From Roseococcus sp. SDR (GTDB lineage Bacteria; Pseudomonadota; Alphaproteobacteria; Acetobacterales; Acetobacteraceae): a stretch of DNA of 64,000 bases. Of this stretch, positions 1-8,642 are shown one piece after another. The stretch spans positions 248,001 to 312,000 of the forward strand of contig NZ_JAHRCU010000001.1 in the NCBI RefSeq assembly GCF_019083995.1. Reading direction: 5' to 3'. The translations under genes and the position numbers were made by a program. Below the pieces are notes generated by a model. That model ran no database searches and had not been told where the DNA came from. It was given only the letters and a program-made list of their open reading frames with translations. How positions within the stretch are numbered: position 1 is the first letter of the stretch; the number at the start of each line of letters is the position of its first letter.

Positions 1-243
1 GGCCCAGGCGACCAGCACCATGGGGACGAGGGTGAGGGCCGCCAGTGTGCCGGTGCCGATCTGCAGCGCCATGAGGCGCGCGAGCACCGCGTCATCCACG
101 ATGCCGGTGGCGGCGGTCAATGCGTCCTTGCGGAACTTCTCGGCATCGGCCTGGAGCATGCGCTGGCGCAGCTCCTCATTGTGGCGGGCGAAGAAGGCCT
201 CCTCCAACCCGGCGCGGCGGCTTGCGAGAATGCTTTCGGACAT
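1..243 (-). CDS. Conserved hypothetical protein, N-terminal part, cut by window edge
   Basis: The reading frame starts at an ATG (241-243) behind a GGAGGAACC-type ribosome site and runs off the left edge, so 81 residues are visible. The N-terminal half is charged and helical (LEEAFFARHNEELRQRM). The second half reads LMALQIGTGTLAALTLVPM and ends in VLVAWA. The general layout recalls uncharacterised proteins in which an acidic helical head precedes a TerB-like segment, but that comparison is from memory and I assign no function. Codon use matches its neighbours. Confidence 0.65.
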   Translation of the reverse strand, partial: MSESILASRRAGLEEAFFARHNEELRQRMLQADAEKFRKDALTAATGIVDDAVLARLMALQIGTGTLAALTLVPMVLVAWA

Positions 244-338
244 GGTGGTTCCTCCTGGTGGTCCGGAGGGCAGGATATCGCGTGGCGTGGCGGTCTCGCG
301 TTATGATTTGGCGCAAGGCGCGCCCGATCCGGCCATGC

Positions 339-1130
339 TCAATCCGGCATGACGACCGAGGCGAGGCGCACGCCGTGGCGTGCCATGGACTGCGCGACGA
401 AGCCCGAGCGCGTGAGCTCCGCCAGGAAGGCCGCGAGAAAGGCCACCGCCGCCGGATTGCGCCCGTCGGCCAGGCCCATGGCGTATTGTACGGCGTGGAA
501 GCGCCCCGGCAGCACGCGCAGGCCGCCGAAGCGCGCCGCGTCCGCCTCCAGCTGCTGGCGTACGCCGGCGGCCACGTCGATGTTCTGCCGCAGGAACTCC
601 TCCACCACACGGGGCGAGGTGGCCACGCGCACCAGCGTCGCGTCGCGGATCTCGCGGCGCAGATAGATGTCATAGACGCTGTTGAAGCCGACCGCGATGC
701 GGATGCCGCGTTCATCCACCTGTTCATTCTCGATGATCGGCGAATGCTCGCGCACCAGGAAGACGCCCTCCACCTCGAGGAAGGGCGGCGTGAGGTCCAT
801 GCCCTGGCCGCGGCTCGCATCCACGGCGAAGAAGCCGATATCGCCATCCCCGCCGCGGAGCAGCTCCACGCTGCGGTTGGCCGAGGGGACCGGGATCACC
901 TCCAGCGGCAAGGCGAGGCGACGGGCGAGCTCGCGCACGATGTCCACCGAGACGCCATGCGCCTCGGTCTCGCGCGGGCGGCGGCTGGCCAGAAGCGGAT
1001 TGCCGAGGTTGATCACCGCGCGCAGCGTGCCGGTGGGCGCGATCTGCCGGGCGATGGCCACCGTGTCCTGCGCATGGGCGGGCAGGGCGAGCAAGGCGGG
1101 CAGGACGAGCGTGGCGCGGCGGGAGATCAT
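339..1130 (-). CDS. Amino-acid-type (family 3) periplasmic substrate-binding protein
   Basis: A 263-residue exported receptor of the SBP_bac_3 superfamily, which binds small polar solutes in the periplasm for an ABC importer. Residues 1-20 form a signal peptide (twin Arg, hydrophobic core, AHA cleavage). Family features follow: TLRAVINLGNPLL as first strand, GVSVDIVRELARRL as the helix after it, GDGDIGFFAVDASR in the hinge region and a C-terminal lobe ending near MARHGVRL. I chose the ATG at 1130 because the longer frame would run into the tRNA upstream; AAGGG lies just before it. No permease or ATPase is adjacent, so the receptor is an orphan and its ligand is unknown. Confidence 0.82.
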   Translation of the reverse strand: MISRRATLVLPALLALPAHAQDTVAIARQIAPTGTLRAVINLGNPLLASRRPRETEAHGVSVDIVRELARRLALPLEVIPVPSANRSVELLRGGDGDIGFFAVDASRGQGMDLTPPFLEVEGVFLVREHSPIIENEQVDERGIRIAVGFNSVYDIYLRREIRDATLVRVATSPRVVEEFLRQNIDVAAGVRQQLEADAARFGGLRVLPGRFHAVQYAMGLADGRNPAAVAFLAAFLAELTRSGFVAQSMARHGVRLASVVMPD

Positions 1131-1171
1131 GCCGACCCTTCCGGCGAGCGTGGAGCGATGCTGGGGGGCAA

Positions 1172-1247
1172 TGGTGCCCGGGGGCGGAATCGAACCACCG
1201 ACACTGCGATTTTCAGTCGCATGCTCTACCAACTGAGCTACCCGGGC
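1172..1247 (-). tRNA. tRNA-Phe (anticodon GAA)
   Basis: Read on the minus strand, the 76-base cloverleaf starts GCCCGGGTAGCTCAGTTGGT, has the anticodon stem TGCGA/TCGCA around the loop CTGAAAA (anticodon GAA), a T arm GGTTCGATTCC, acceptor 3' strand CCCGGGC, discriminator A and an encoded CCA (1172-1174). All stems pair. It lies between the family 3 binding protein and yacG, both on the same strand. Confidence 0.97.
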
Positions 1248-1298
1248 GCGCTTGGTGGGCGGGTGATAGCGAAGCGGGCGGGGCCTGTCCAGCCGGGG

Positions 1299-1475
1299 TC
1301 AGCGTTCTTCTTCCTGGTCCTCGGGGTCCACGGCGGGGACGCTGTAGCTCTCCGTCAGCCAGCGGCCGAGATCCACCTGCCGGCAGCGCTCGGAGCAGAA
1401 GGGCCGGGCATGGCGTTGGCCGGGCTCGCGCGGCGGCAGGAGGCGGCGGCAGATGGGGCAGCGGGGCTCAGGCAT
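1299..1475 (-). CDS. yacG: DNA gyrase inhibitor YacG (small zinc-finger protein)
   Basis: A 58-residue protein. In characterised relatives YacG binds GyrB and inhibits DNA gyrase. The four zinc-binding cysteines are visible as CPICRR near residue 6 and CSERCRQVDLGRWL near residue 27, followed by the usual acidic tail (DPEDQEEER). The start overlaps the end of the RNase E/G-like gene by 8 bases, so the two are probably translated together. The order infA-maf-RNase-yacG is common in alphaproteobacteria and supports the call. Confidence 0.93.
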   Translation of the reverse strand: MPEPRCPICRRLLPPREPGQRHARPFCSERCRQVDLGRWLTESYSVPAVDPEDQEEER

Positions 1476-2541
1476 CGGTGATCGCGGGGCTGGCGGCGGG
1501 GCGGAGCGTGAGGGGGTGGCCGGCGCGCGCGGTGAACTCGGCCAACGCCTCAGGCAGGGCGTTCAGGGCGAGGATGACGCGGGGTGGCGCTTCGAGTGCG
1601 AGGCGCCGGCTGGGGCTGGCGGCCGATTCGCGCATGGCCTGGCGCAGCAAGGCGAGGCTCTCAGCCAGCGCGCGATCGGCCAGCACCTCGTGCAGCGGCG
1701 GGTGGATGCGGGCGCGCCGAAGCTCGAACAGCCCGAGCGGGCCGAGGCCCAGCAGCTGTGTCAGCCCATCGGGCCCGCAGGCGCTGCGCAATTCCGGCTC
1801 CAGCGCCGCGCGCTGCTTCACCGAGAGGCCGGCGAGGTCGAGCAGGATGGGGCCGGCCAGGTCCCGGAGGCGAAGCTGGCGGGCGAATTCGGCGATGGCG
1901 CGGGCATTCACCTCGCGCGGGTCGGCGCCGCCGGAATCCACATCCACGGCGGTGAGCGCGGGCAAGGGCGAGATGATCAGCCGGCCGCCGCCGGCCAGCT
2001 CCCAGACGGGTTCGGCGAGGCGGGCGACCTCCTCTTCCAGTTCGGAATCGAAGGCCTCGGGCTGGAGCAGCACGCGGGCGTGGCCGAGCGCGGCCCTGAG
2101 GCGCGCCGCCTCGGCCGGGTCGTCGGTGACGATGCGCGCCTCGGGGTGGGTGGTGGCCCAGCGCAGCGCGGCGTCGGGGCCGCGGGCGATGAGGGCCAGC
2201 CCGCCGGGCGATTGCGGCGTGCGGGCGGAAAGGCGCGGGCCCTTGCCGCCCTGGCCGGCGCGCGTCACGCGCAGCGTGAGGATGGTGCCCTCGGGCGGGA
2301 GTTTCCGGCCCTCGCACTCGCTTTCGGGGAGGAAGCCGGTCTCGCCATCACCCCAAGGGGGGGGCAGCGCCACGAAGGCGCCGGCCAGCGCCGGCATGGC
2401 GGCGGTGATCCGTCCGCGCAGGATGTCGCCCACGCCATCGGGCCGCGCGGGGCGTTCGCAGCGATAGGCGATGAGGGCGCCGTCATTGAGCAGCGCCACC
2501 CGCCGCTCGCCGGGCGAGCGGGAGAGGCGGATCTGCCTCAT
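1468..2541 (-). CDS. Ribonuclease E/G family protein, short form
   Basis: A 357-residue RNase E/G-like protein, an endoribonuclease family that processes rRNA and decays mRNA. An S1-like segment lies at residues 35-90 (VGDILRGRITAAMP ... ETGFLPE). The two metal-binding aspartates of the DNase I-like core appear in LTAVDVDSGG and GPILLDLAGL, with the arginine-rich LGLFELRRAR near residue 280. It lacks the CPxC zinc link and the long C-terminal scaffold of RNase E, so it is the compact alphaproteobacterial type. The start ATG overlaps the maf stop as ATGA, implying coupled translation. Confidence 0.85.
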   Translation of the reverse strand: MRQIRLSRSPGERRVALLNDGALIAYRCERPARPDGVGDILRGRITAAMPALAGAFVALPPPWGDGETGFLPESECEGRKLPPEGTILTLRVTRAGQGGKGPRLSARTPQSPGGLALIARGPDAALRWATTHPEARIVTDDPAEAARLRAALGHARVLLQPEAFDSELEEEVARLAEPVWELAGGGRLIISPLPALTAVDVDSGGADPREVNARAIAEFARQLRLRDLAGPILLDLAGLSVKQRAALEPELRSACGPDGLTQLLGLGPLGLFELRRARIHPPLHEVLADRALAESLALLRQAMRESAASPSRRLALEAPPRVILALNALPEALAEFTARAGHPLTLRPAASPAITDA

Positions 2542-3125
2542 GGGCGCAGCCAGCCGCAGCCGCGGAGCAACTGCGCCGTCTCGAAGAGGGGCAGGCCCAC
2601 GACGTTGGAATGGCTGCCGGAGAGGAAGCGGACGAACATCTCGGCCGCACCCTGGATGGCATAGCCGCCCGCCTTGCCCTGCCATTCGGCCCCCTCGACA
2701 TAGGCCGCCATCTGCTGGTCCGTCAGGCGCTGGAAGGCGAGGATGGTGGTGACGAGGCGATGCGTCACGCGGCCATCGGGGTGGCGGAGTGCGACGCCGG
2801 TGTGCACCTGGTGCCGACGGCCCGAGAGGAGTTCGAGGAAGCGCCGTGCCTCGGCGGCGTCGGCCGGCTTGCCCAGGATGCGGCGGCCGACACCCACCAC
2901 CGTATCGGCGGCGAGGACCAGCGCGCCGGGGGCGTCCGCCGCCTCCGCCTTGGCGCGGGCGAGGCGGAGCGCGAGCTGGCGGGGCAGTTCCGCGCGCTTG
3001 GGCTCCTCGTCAATGTCGGTGGGGGCCACGCGGTCGGGCACGATGCCGATGCGCGCCAGCAGCTCGATCCGGCGCGGGCTGGCGGAAGCGAGGACCAGCG
3101 GTGGCCGCTCGCCTGGGACTGTCAC
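2538..3125 (-). CDS. maf: Maf family nucleotide pyrophosphatase
   Basis: Maf proteins hydrolyse non-canonical or standard nucleoside triphosphates to monophosphates (dTTP/UTP or m7GTP type). The signature PPLVLASASPRR opens the protein; further blocks are APTDIDEE, AADTVVGVG, KPADAAEARRFLELLSGR, VHTGVAL and the YAIQGAAEMFV motif. I chose a GTG start at 3125, giving 195 residues and a 13-base gap from infA. An in-frame extension to 3179 would overlap the infA coding region and lies outside the family core. The stop overlaps the next gene (ATGA). Confidence 0.9.
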   Translation of the reverse strand: MTVPGERPPLVLASASPRRIELLARIGIVPDRVAPTDIDEEPKRAELPRQLALRLARAKAEAADAPGALVLAADTVVGVGRRILGKPADAAEARRFLELLSGRRHQVHTGVALRHPDGRVTHRLVTTILAFQRLTDQQMAAYVEGAEWQGKAGGYAIQGAAEMFVRFLSGSHSNVVGLPLFETAQLLRGCGWLRP

Positions 3126-3138
3126 GAGGAGGTCCGGC

Positions 3139-3357
3139 TTACTTGAAGCGGAAGGTGATGCGGCCCTTGGTGAGGTCATAGGGCGTCATCTCGACATTCA
3201 CCCGGTCTCCCGCGAGGACGCGGATGCGGTTCTTGCGCATCTTCCCCGAGGTGTGGGCGAGCACCATGTGCTCATTGTCCAGCTTCACGCGGAACATCGC
3301 GTTGGGCAGGAGTTCAACGACCTGGCCGCTGAACTCGATCATATCCTCTTTCGACAT
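3139..3357 (-). CDS. infA: Translation initiation factor IF-1
   Basis: A 72-residue OB-fold protein that binds the ribosomal A site during initiation. The sequence carries the expected IF-1 pattern: [59 protein letters not shown] and the terminal KGRITFRFK. It is the first gene of the minus-strand group infA-maf-RNase E/G-like-yacG. The 169 bases before it, shared with the divergent MBL gene, must hold both promoters; I could not pick a clear -35/-10 pair. Confidence 0.97.
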   Translation of the reverse strand: MSKEDMIEFSGQVVELLPNAMFRVKLDNEHMVLAHTSGKMRKNRIRVLAGDRVNVEMTPYDLTKGRITFRFK

Positions 3358-3526
3358 TCGATTCCTTTGGTGGGCTTGGTCCGGGGCGCATGCGCGTGCG
3401 CCGCGGGCAAACCCCGGCGCTGGTGGCCGCTGAATGCGCCCGGAATGAAGCAACGTCAAGCTTTGGCGGGATGGACGCGCGCGGCGCGCCCGGTTCAAGC
3501 TGGCGCAAACAAGGGGGGAACGCGCC

Positions 3527-4513
3527 ATGGCGCTGGTGGCGGCCGAGCGGATCGAGATCCAGGTGCTGGTGGACAATGTGCTGGACATGCTCTCCAGCAC
3601 GCCGCGCTTCGTGACGCGGGAGACGCAGCAATTGCTGCGGCGGGGGATGAAGCGGACCACGGGCGGCGCGCTGTGCTGCGCGAGCCATGGGCTTTCGCTG
3701 CTGGTGACCGCGCATGGGCCGAAGGGTGCCAGGACCATGCTGTTCGATGGCGGGCCGGTGGACATGACCTTCGAGCGGAATGCCGTGCGGCTTGGCGTGG
3801 ATTTCGCGGCGATCGAGGCGGTGATGCTGAGCCATGGCCATTGGGACCATGCGGGCGGGCTGCCGCAGGCGTTGGCCATGATCCAGGCCGCGACGCCGGG
3901 CCGGCGCGTGCCGCTCTATCTGCATCCGGGCATGTTCCGCGAGCGGGGGATGCGCCAGGGCGATGGGGGCGTGCTGCCGATGGACTACATCCCCACCCCC
4001 GCAGGATGGGCGGAGATGGGGGCGGAGCCGGTGGTGACGGCCGAGGCCCGGACCCTGCTGGATGACCTGTTCTACGTCAGTGCCGAAATCCCGCGCGTGA
4101 CCCCCTATGAGCGTGGCCTGCCGGGCCAGGTGGCGCGCGATGCGGAGGGCAGCCCTTGGGTCCCGGATGAGGCGCTGATGGATGAGCGCTTCCTGGCGGT
4201 GCGGCTGGCTGACAAGGGCATCGTGGTGTTCTCGGCCTGCTCGCATGCGGGCGTGGTGAACGTGCTGCATGCGGCGCGTGCGGCCTTTCCGGGGGAGAAG
4301 CTGTTTGCCGTGATGGGCGGGTTTCACCTCTCGGGCGAGAACGAGAAGATCATCCCGGAGACGGTGGCCGATATCGCGGGCTTCGATTTGCCGCTGGTGA
4401 TCCCGGCGCATTGCACGGGCTGGCGGGCGGTGAATGCGCTGGAGCGGGAGATGGGCGCGCGCGTGGTGCCGGCGGCGGTGGGGAAGCTGTTTACGTTGGA
4501 GGCGGGGATGTGA
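3527..4513 (+). CDS. MBL-fold metallohydrolase, dihydropterin/aminobenzene-phosphate synthase type
   Basis: A 328-residue metallo-beta-lactamase-fold protein. The metal site HxHxDH is clear as [11 protein letters not shown] near residue 102; later ligands lie in [22 protein letters not shown] and VIPAHCTGW. Cys-His and FHL motifs of this kind are typical of the branch named after archaeal 7,8-dihydropterin-6-methyl-4-aminobenzene-phosphate synthase, but bacterial members have no settled substrate. The ATG at 3527 follows a strong AAGGGGGGAA ribosome site. It stands alone and is followed by two strong hairpins. Confidence 0.82.
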   Translation: MALVAAERIEIQVLVDNVLDMLSSTPRFVTRETQQLLRRGMKRTTGGALCCASHGLSLLVTAHGPKGARTMLFDGGPVDMTFERNAVRLGVDFAAIEAVMLSHGHWDHAGGLPQALAMIQAATPGRRVPLYLHPGMFRERGMRQGDGGVLPMDYIPTPAGWAEMGAEPVVTAEARTLLDDLFYVSAEIPRVTPYERGLPGQVARDAEGSPWVPDEALMDERFLAVRLADKGIVVFSACSHAGVVNVLHAARAAFPGEKLFAVMGGFHLSGENEKIIPETVADIAGFDLPLVIPAHCTGWRAVNALEREMGARVVPAAVGKLFTLEAGM

Positions 4514-4528
4514 AGGTGCCGCAGGGGT

Positions 4529-4574
4529 CCGGGGAGCCCGTGGCTCCCCGGCGGGGCCTGGGGCGGCGCCCCAG
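4529..4574 (+). terminator. Double hairpin after the MBL hydrolase gene
   Basis: Two perfect stems follow the stop codon by 15 bases: CCGGGGAGCC-CGT-GGCTCCCCGG (4529-4551) and CTGGGGC-GGC-GCCCCAG (4558-4574), followed by a moderately T-rich stretch. This fits an intrinsic terminator. The second stem resembles the CTGGGGC/GCCCCAG hairpins at 37.0 kb and 45.5 kb. It could also serve the convergent AbrB-type gene. Confidence 0.6.
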
Positions 4575-4616
4575 ACTTCTTGACTTTGATCCTAGGAATA
4601 TGCGACCAATACGGCT

Positions 4617-4892
4617 TTACCCACCCGGTTGAGGCGGTGTCGTCGCTTCGGTCGGGGTGGGTTCGGCCCCCTTGCCTTCCGCGACCAGACGCTGCGCGAG
4701 GCGGAGGACATCGAGCGGGATTCCCGCGGTCTTCGCCTGCAATTCCAACGAGACCAGCCGGGCGGGGAAGAGCCAGAGCGCGCCTTTCACCACGTTGAGC
4801 TTGAAGTGGCTGGGGTAGTCCAGCTGTTCCATGATGCGCTTGGGGAGTGTGAGCTGGTTCTTGGATGTGACCTTGACGGTGATATGGGCCAT
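4617..4892 (-). CDS. AbrB/MazE/SpoVT-type DNA-binding protein
   Basis: A 91-residue protein with a swapped-hairpin DNA-binding domain at its N-terminus: ITVKVTSKNQLTLPKRIMEQL, then FKLNVVKGALWLFPA. Such proteins act as transition-state regulators or as antitoxins. The C-terminal part (residues 55-91) ends in a Pro/Thr-rich tail. I chose the ATG at 4892, which begins the domain exactly; an upstream in-frame start at 4982 would add an unrelated 30 residues. No PIN-domain or MazF-like toxin gene is adjacent. The upstream 90 bases are clearly AT-richer than the surroundings, as expected for a promoter or an acquired segment. Confidence 0.8.
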   Translation of the reverse strand: MAHITVKVTSKNQLTLPKRIMEQLDYPSHFKLNVVKGALWLFPARLVSLELQAKTAGIPLDVLRLAQRLVAEGKGAEPTPTEATTPPQPGG

Positions 4893-4978
4893 TTGTCCGA
4901 AAGCTCCGTTGGGGGCATCGGAAAGATAGCAAGATGGTAAGGCAGTAAGGAAGATAATTTTCCTAAAACATCGGAGAT

Positions 4979-5027
4979 GCAAGAACCTGAGGTTCTTGCC
5001 GGGGTTGCTAAGGGGCGGAGCCCCTTA
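4979..5027. terminator. Two perfect hairpins at the 3' end of gltX
   Basis: GCAAGAACC-TGA-GGTTCTTGC (4979-4999) and TAAGGGGC-GGA-GCCCCTTA (5009-5027) are both perfect inverted repeats with 3-base loops. The second overlaps the gltX stop codon (5025-5027). Neither has a long T tract, so factor-independent termination is plausible but not certain. The first also lies at the start of the AT-rich region upstream of the AbrB-type gene. Confidence 0.55.
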
Positions 5028-6419
5028 GGCGGCCGCGCTCAGAATCCGCGCCAGCGCCTCATCCCGCCCCAGCGCGAAGAGCGTCAGGTCGATGGGCGGC
5101 GACATGGTGCTGCCGGTCAGCGCCACGCGCAGCGGTTGGGCCACATCCTTCAGCTTGATGCCCTTCACCTCGGCATAGTCGCGCAGCCAGTGTTCCAGGT
5201 CGGCCTTTTCCCAGGGCGCGGCCGAGAGGAATTCGGCGAGGTCGGCCAGGCGCGCCTTGGCGTCCGGCGTCAGCAGGGCCGCGGATTTCGCATCGGCCTC
5301 CGGCGCGCCGTCGGTGACGGCGAAGGCGGCGGAGGCGGCGAGTTCGGCCAGGTTCTTCGCGCGCTCCTGAAGTGCCGGCAGCAGCACCTGGAGCCGCGCG
5401 ATCTTCTCCGTGCCGAAGAGTTCGCCCTTCACCTGCAGCCGGTGCAGCACATCGGGCAGCAGCGAAGCGGGGTCGGCCTGGCGCAGATAGACGCCGTTCA
5501 CATGTTCGAGCTTCTTGTAGTCCATGCGGGAGGCGGCGCGGCCGACATCCTTCAGGTCGAAGATCTGCTCGGCGCGGGCGCGGGGGATGATCTCCTCATC
5601 GCCATGGCCCCAGCCCAGGCGCAGCAGGTAGTTGCAGACGGCCTCCGGCAGCAGGCCCTGGTCGCGGAAATCGAGCACGGAGACGGCGCCGTGCCGCTTG
5701 CTGAGCTTGGCGCCATCCGCGCCATGGATCAGCGGGATGTGGCCGAAGCGCGGGCGGTGCCAGCCCATCGCGTCATAGACCATGCATTGGCGGAAGGTGT
5801 TGGTCAGGTGGTCATCGCCGCGGATGACGTGGGTGATGCCCATGTCATGGTCGTCCACCACCACGGCATGCAGGTAGGTGGGCGTGCCGTCGGAGCGGAG
5901 GATGATCATGTCATCCAGCTCGGTATTGGCGACGGTGACGCGGCCCTGCACCTCGTCCTCCACCACCGTCTCGCCGTCGCGCGGCGCCTTGAGGCGGATG
6001 GCGAAGGGCTTGCCGGCCTCGTTGGGCCCGGGCTCGCGGTCGCGCCAGGTGCCGTCATAGCGGGGCGGGCGCTTTTCGGCGATGGCGCGCTCGCGCATCG
6101 CGACCAGTTCCTCGGGGGTTTCGTAGGCGCGGTAGGCCTTGCCGGCGGCGAGGAGTTCATGCGCCACCTCGGCGTGGCGGGCCTCGCGCTGGGACTGGAA
6201 GACGGGCGGCTCATCCGGGGAGAGGCCGAGCCAGGCGAGCGATTCCAGGATCTGGTCCACCGCCTCCTGCGTGCTGCGGGCGCGGTCCGTGTCCTCGATG
6301 CGCAGCAGATAGGCGCCGCCATGCCGGCGGGCGAAAAGCGCGTTGAACAGCGCGGTGCGGGCGCCACCGATATGCAGATAGCCGGTGGGCGAGGGGGCGA
6401 AGCGGGTGCGAACGGTCAT
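5025..6419 (-). CDS. gltX: Glutamate--tRNA ligase
   Basis: A 464-residue class I aminoacyl-tRNA synthetase that charges tRNA-Glu (and in many alphaproteobacteria tRNA-Gln for later amidation). The HIGH motif appears as PSPTGYLHIGGARTAL at the N-terminus and the KMSKS equivalent as GAKLSKRHGAVSV near residue 238. The Rossmann and alpha-helix-cage blocks are complete and the length is normal. It is divergent from comEC with only 58 bases between the conservative starts. A second GltX copy is common in alphaproteobacteria, so this may be one of two. Confidence 0.95.
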   Translation of the reverse strand: MTVRTRFAPSPTGYLHIGGARTALFNALFARRHGGAYLLRIEDTDRARSTQEAVDQILESLAWLGLSPDEPPVFQSQREARHAEVAHELLAAGKAYRAYETPEELVAMRERAIAEKRPPRYDGTWRDREPGPNEAGKPFAIRLKAPRDGETVVEDEVQGRVTVANTELDDMIILRSDGTPTYLHAVVVDDHDMGITHVIRGDDHLTNTFRQCMVYDAMGWHRPRFGHIPLIHGADGAKLSKRHGAVSVLDFRDQGLLPEAVCNYLLRLGWGHGDEEIIPRARAEQIFDLKDVGRAASRMDYKKLEHVNGVYLRQADPASLLPDVLHRLQVKGELFGTEKIARLQVLLPALQERAKNLAELAASAAFAVTDGAPEADAKSAALLTPDAKARLADLAEFLSAAPWEKADLEHWLRDYAEVKGIKLKDVAQPLRVALTGSTMSPPIDLTLFALGRDEALARILSAAA

Positions 6420-6477
6420 GCGCCCTCATATCACGGCGCTGGACGGCGGGTGAGGGGTGGTGTTCCCCTGGTTGTGC

Positions 6478-8634
6478 ATGGATGCCGCGACTCAACCCGC
6501 CGCGACCCGATTCTGGGTAATCCGCCGGCTGGAAGGCGAGGTGGGTCGGCTCGCGCTCTGGTTGCCGGTGGCCCTCGGCGCGGGGGTGCTGCTGTATTTC
6601 GCGCCCCGTTTCGAGCCGCCGCTCTGGTGGGGGCTGGCGGGGGTGGGGCCCGGGGCGTTGGCGCTTTGGCTCCGGGCCTCGCGGCCGCTCCTGGCCTGGG
6701 GGCTCGCGTTGCTGGCGGCGGTGGCGGCGGGCTTCGCGCTGGCGGCCTGGCATGCGGGGCGCGCCGCGCCGGTGCTGGAGATGCCGAGGGGCGCGGTGCA
6801 GCTCACCGGCACGGTGGTGGAGGTGGACCCGCTGCCGGGCGGCCTGCGCCTGACCCTGGGGGGCGCGCGCTGGGCCGAGGGGATGGCGCCCACGGCGCGC
6901 CTGATCCGCGTGCGGCTCCGCGGCAATGACCCGGCGCGGCCGGAGCCGGGCGATGCGGTGAGCCTGCGCGCCCTGCTGCGCCCGCCCGCGCCGCCCGCCT
7001 ATCCGGGCGCCTGGGATTTCCAGCGGGCGGCCTTCTTCGAGGGGCTGGGGGGTTCCGGCTTTGCGCTCGGGCCGTTGGAGATCACCGCGCAAGGTGGCAC
7101 CGCGCCGCCGCTGGCCGGCTTGCGCGCGCGGATCGAGGCGCGGGTGATGGCGGCGCTGCCCGGGCCGGGCGGCGCGGTGGCGGCCGCGCTGCTGACGGGC
7201 GGGCAGAGCGGCATCCCGCCCGAGGCGATGCAGGCCATGCGGGATTCGGGGCTCGCGCATCTGCTCTCGGTCTCGGGGCTGCATATCGCGATCGTGATGG
7301 GCCTCGTGTTTGCCGTGGTGCGGGGCGGGCTGGCGCTCTGGCCGGGCTTCGCGCTGCGCTTCGGCACCAAGCCCTGGGCGGCTTTGGCGGCGCTGGCGGC
7401 GGGCGGCTTCTACATGGTGCTGACCGGCAGCCAGGTGCCCATGCAGCGCAGCTTCGCCATGGCGGCGCTGGTGACGCTGGCCCTGCTGGCTGGCCGGCGC
7501 GCGCTCAGCCCGCGCGTCCTGGCCTTCGCGGCGCTGGCGGTGCTGCTGGTGCAGCCGGCGGCAATCCTCGGCCCCTCCTTCCAGATGAGCTTCGCCGCCG
7601 TGCTGGCGCTGATCGCGGGTTTCGAGGCGGCGCGGCCCTGGCTGATGGGCGGCACGGCGCCGCGGCCGCTCTGGCAGCGCGCCGGGCTGCTGCTGGCCGG
7701 CACGCTGCTGACCTCGGTGCTGGCCGGCCTGGCCACCACGCCCTTCGGCCTGCACCATTTCGGCCGGGTGCAGGTCTATGGCGTCGCGGCCAATGCGCTG
7801 GCGGTGCCGCTGACGAGCTTCCTGGTGATGCCGGCCGGCATGCTGGCGCTGCTGCTGATGCCCTTCGGCGGCGAGGCGCCGGCGCTGGCCCTCATGGGCT
7901 GGGGCATCGCGGGCATTCTCGCGGTGGCGCGGGCGGTGGCGGCCTGGCCGGGGGCCGCCTTGGCGCTGGCGCCCTTGCCGGCGGCCTCGCTCACCATCAT
8001 CGCCCTGGGCTTCTGCTGGCTCTGCCTCTGGCGCCAGCGGTGGCGGTTGCTGGGCCTGGTGCCGATGGCGCTGGGCTTCGCCGGCTGGGGCTTCGCGAGC
8101 CTGCCCGCGGCGCTCGCTTCTGCCGATGGGCGCCTCTTCGCCTTCCAGGCAGGCGGCGAGGTCTTCATGGAGCGGCGCCCCGGCGCGGCACGATTCACCG
8201 GCGAGGCCTGGCTGCGCGGCTTCGGGGATGAGGCGGGCACGCCCCTGCCGCCGGAGGGCGAACTGGCCGATGGGCGCATCGGCTGCACGGCGTCGTCCTG
8301 CCTGCTGCGCGATGCGTCGGGCGCGCCGGCCGTGCTGCTGCTGCGCCCCGCGCCGCCACCGCGCGGCCAGCGCCCGGCGCCCGATTTCCGGCGCGGCCCG
8401 CACCCGGCCTGTGGCACGGCGCCCGTGATCCTCTCGCCCGAGCCGATCCGCGGCGAATGCCCGGGGAGTCTGGTGGTGGATCGCTTCTCGGTCTGGCGGG
8501 ATGGCGCGCATGCGGTCTGGCTCGACCCGCCGCGCCTGATCTCGGACCGCGAATGGCGCGGCGATCGCCGCTGGGTGCCGCCGCGCCCCCGCCCACGCGG
8601 CGTGGGGCAGGAGCCGCTGGCCGAGACGGAGTGA
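6478..8634 (+). CDS. comEC: ComEC/Rec2 family DNA-uptake membrane channel
   Basis: A 718-residue polytopic inner-membrane protein. ComEC moves single-stranded DNA across the inner membrane in natural transformation. The N-terminal DUF4131 region has helices around residues 20-90 and an OB-like soluble part (VQLTGTVVEVDPLPGG). The competence domain contains the hallmark HLLSVSGLHIAIVMG at about residue 260 and many helices to about residue 530. The C-terminal 170 residues are soluble and show no HxHxDH metal site, as in other alphaproteobacterial ComEC proteins without a functional MBL domain. I chose the ATG at 6478. No other competence gene is in the window. Confidence 0.9.
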   Translation: MDAATQPAATRFWVIRRLEGEVGRLALWLPVALGAGVLLYFAPRFEPPLWWGLAGVGPGALALWLRASRPLLAWGLALLAAVAAGFALAAWHAGRAAPVLEMPRGAVQLTGTVVEVDPLPGGLRLTLGGARWAEGMAPTARLIRVRLRGNDPARPEPGDAVSLRALLRPPAPPAYPGAWDFQRAAFFEGLGGSGFALGPLEITAQGGTAPPLAGLRARIEARVMAALPGPGGAVAAALLTGGQSGIPPEAMQAMRDSGLAHLLSVSGLHIAIVMGLVFAVVRGGLALWPGFALRFGTKPWAALAALAAGGFYMVLTGSQVPMQRSFAMAALVTLALLAGRRALSPRVLAFAALAVLLVQPAAILGPSFQMSFAAVLALIAGFEAARPWLMGGTAPRPLWQRAGLLLAGTLLTSVLAGLATTPFGLHHFGRVQVYGVAANALAVPLTSFLVMPAGMLALLLMPFGGEAPALALMGWGIAGILAVARAVAAWPGAALALAPLPAASLTIIALGFCWLCLWRQRWRLLGLVPMALGFAGWGFASLPAALASADGRLFAFQAGGEVFMERRPGAARFTGEAWLRGFGDEAGTPLPPEGELADGRIGCTASSCLLRDASGAPAVLLLRPAPPPRGQRPAPDFRRGPHPACGTAPVILSPEPIRGECPGSLVVDRFSVWRDGAHAVWLDPPRLISDREWRGDRRWVPPRPRPRGVGQEPLAETE

Positions 8635-8642
8635 GCCGCCCC

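Noticed and set aside
339-1232. Longer start for the family 3 binding protein
   Set aside because: The extension overlaps the tRNA-Phe gene and lies before an evident signal peptide.
4617-4892. Complete toxin-antitoxin pair
   Set aside because: No PIN-domain or MazF-like frame is found on either side.
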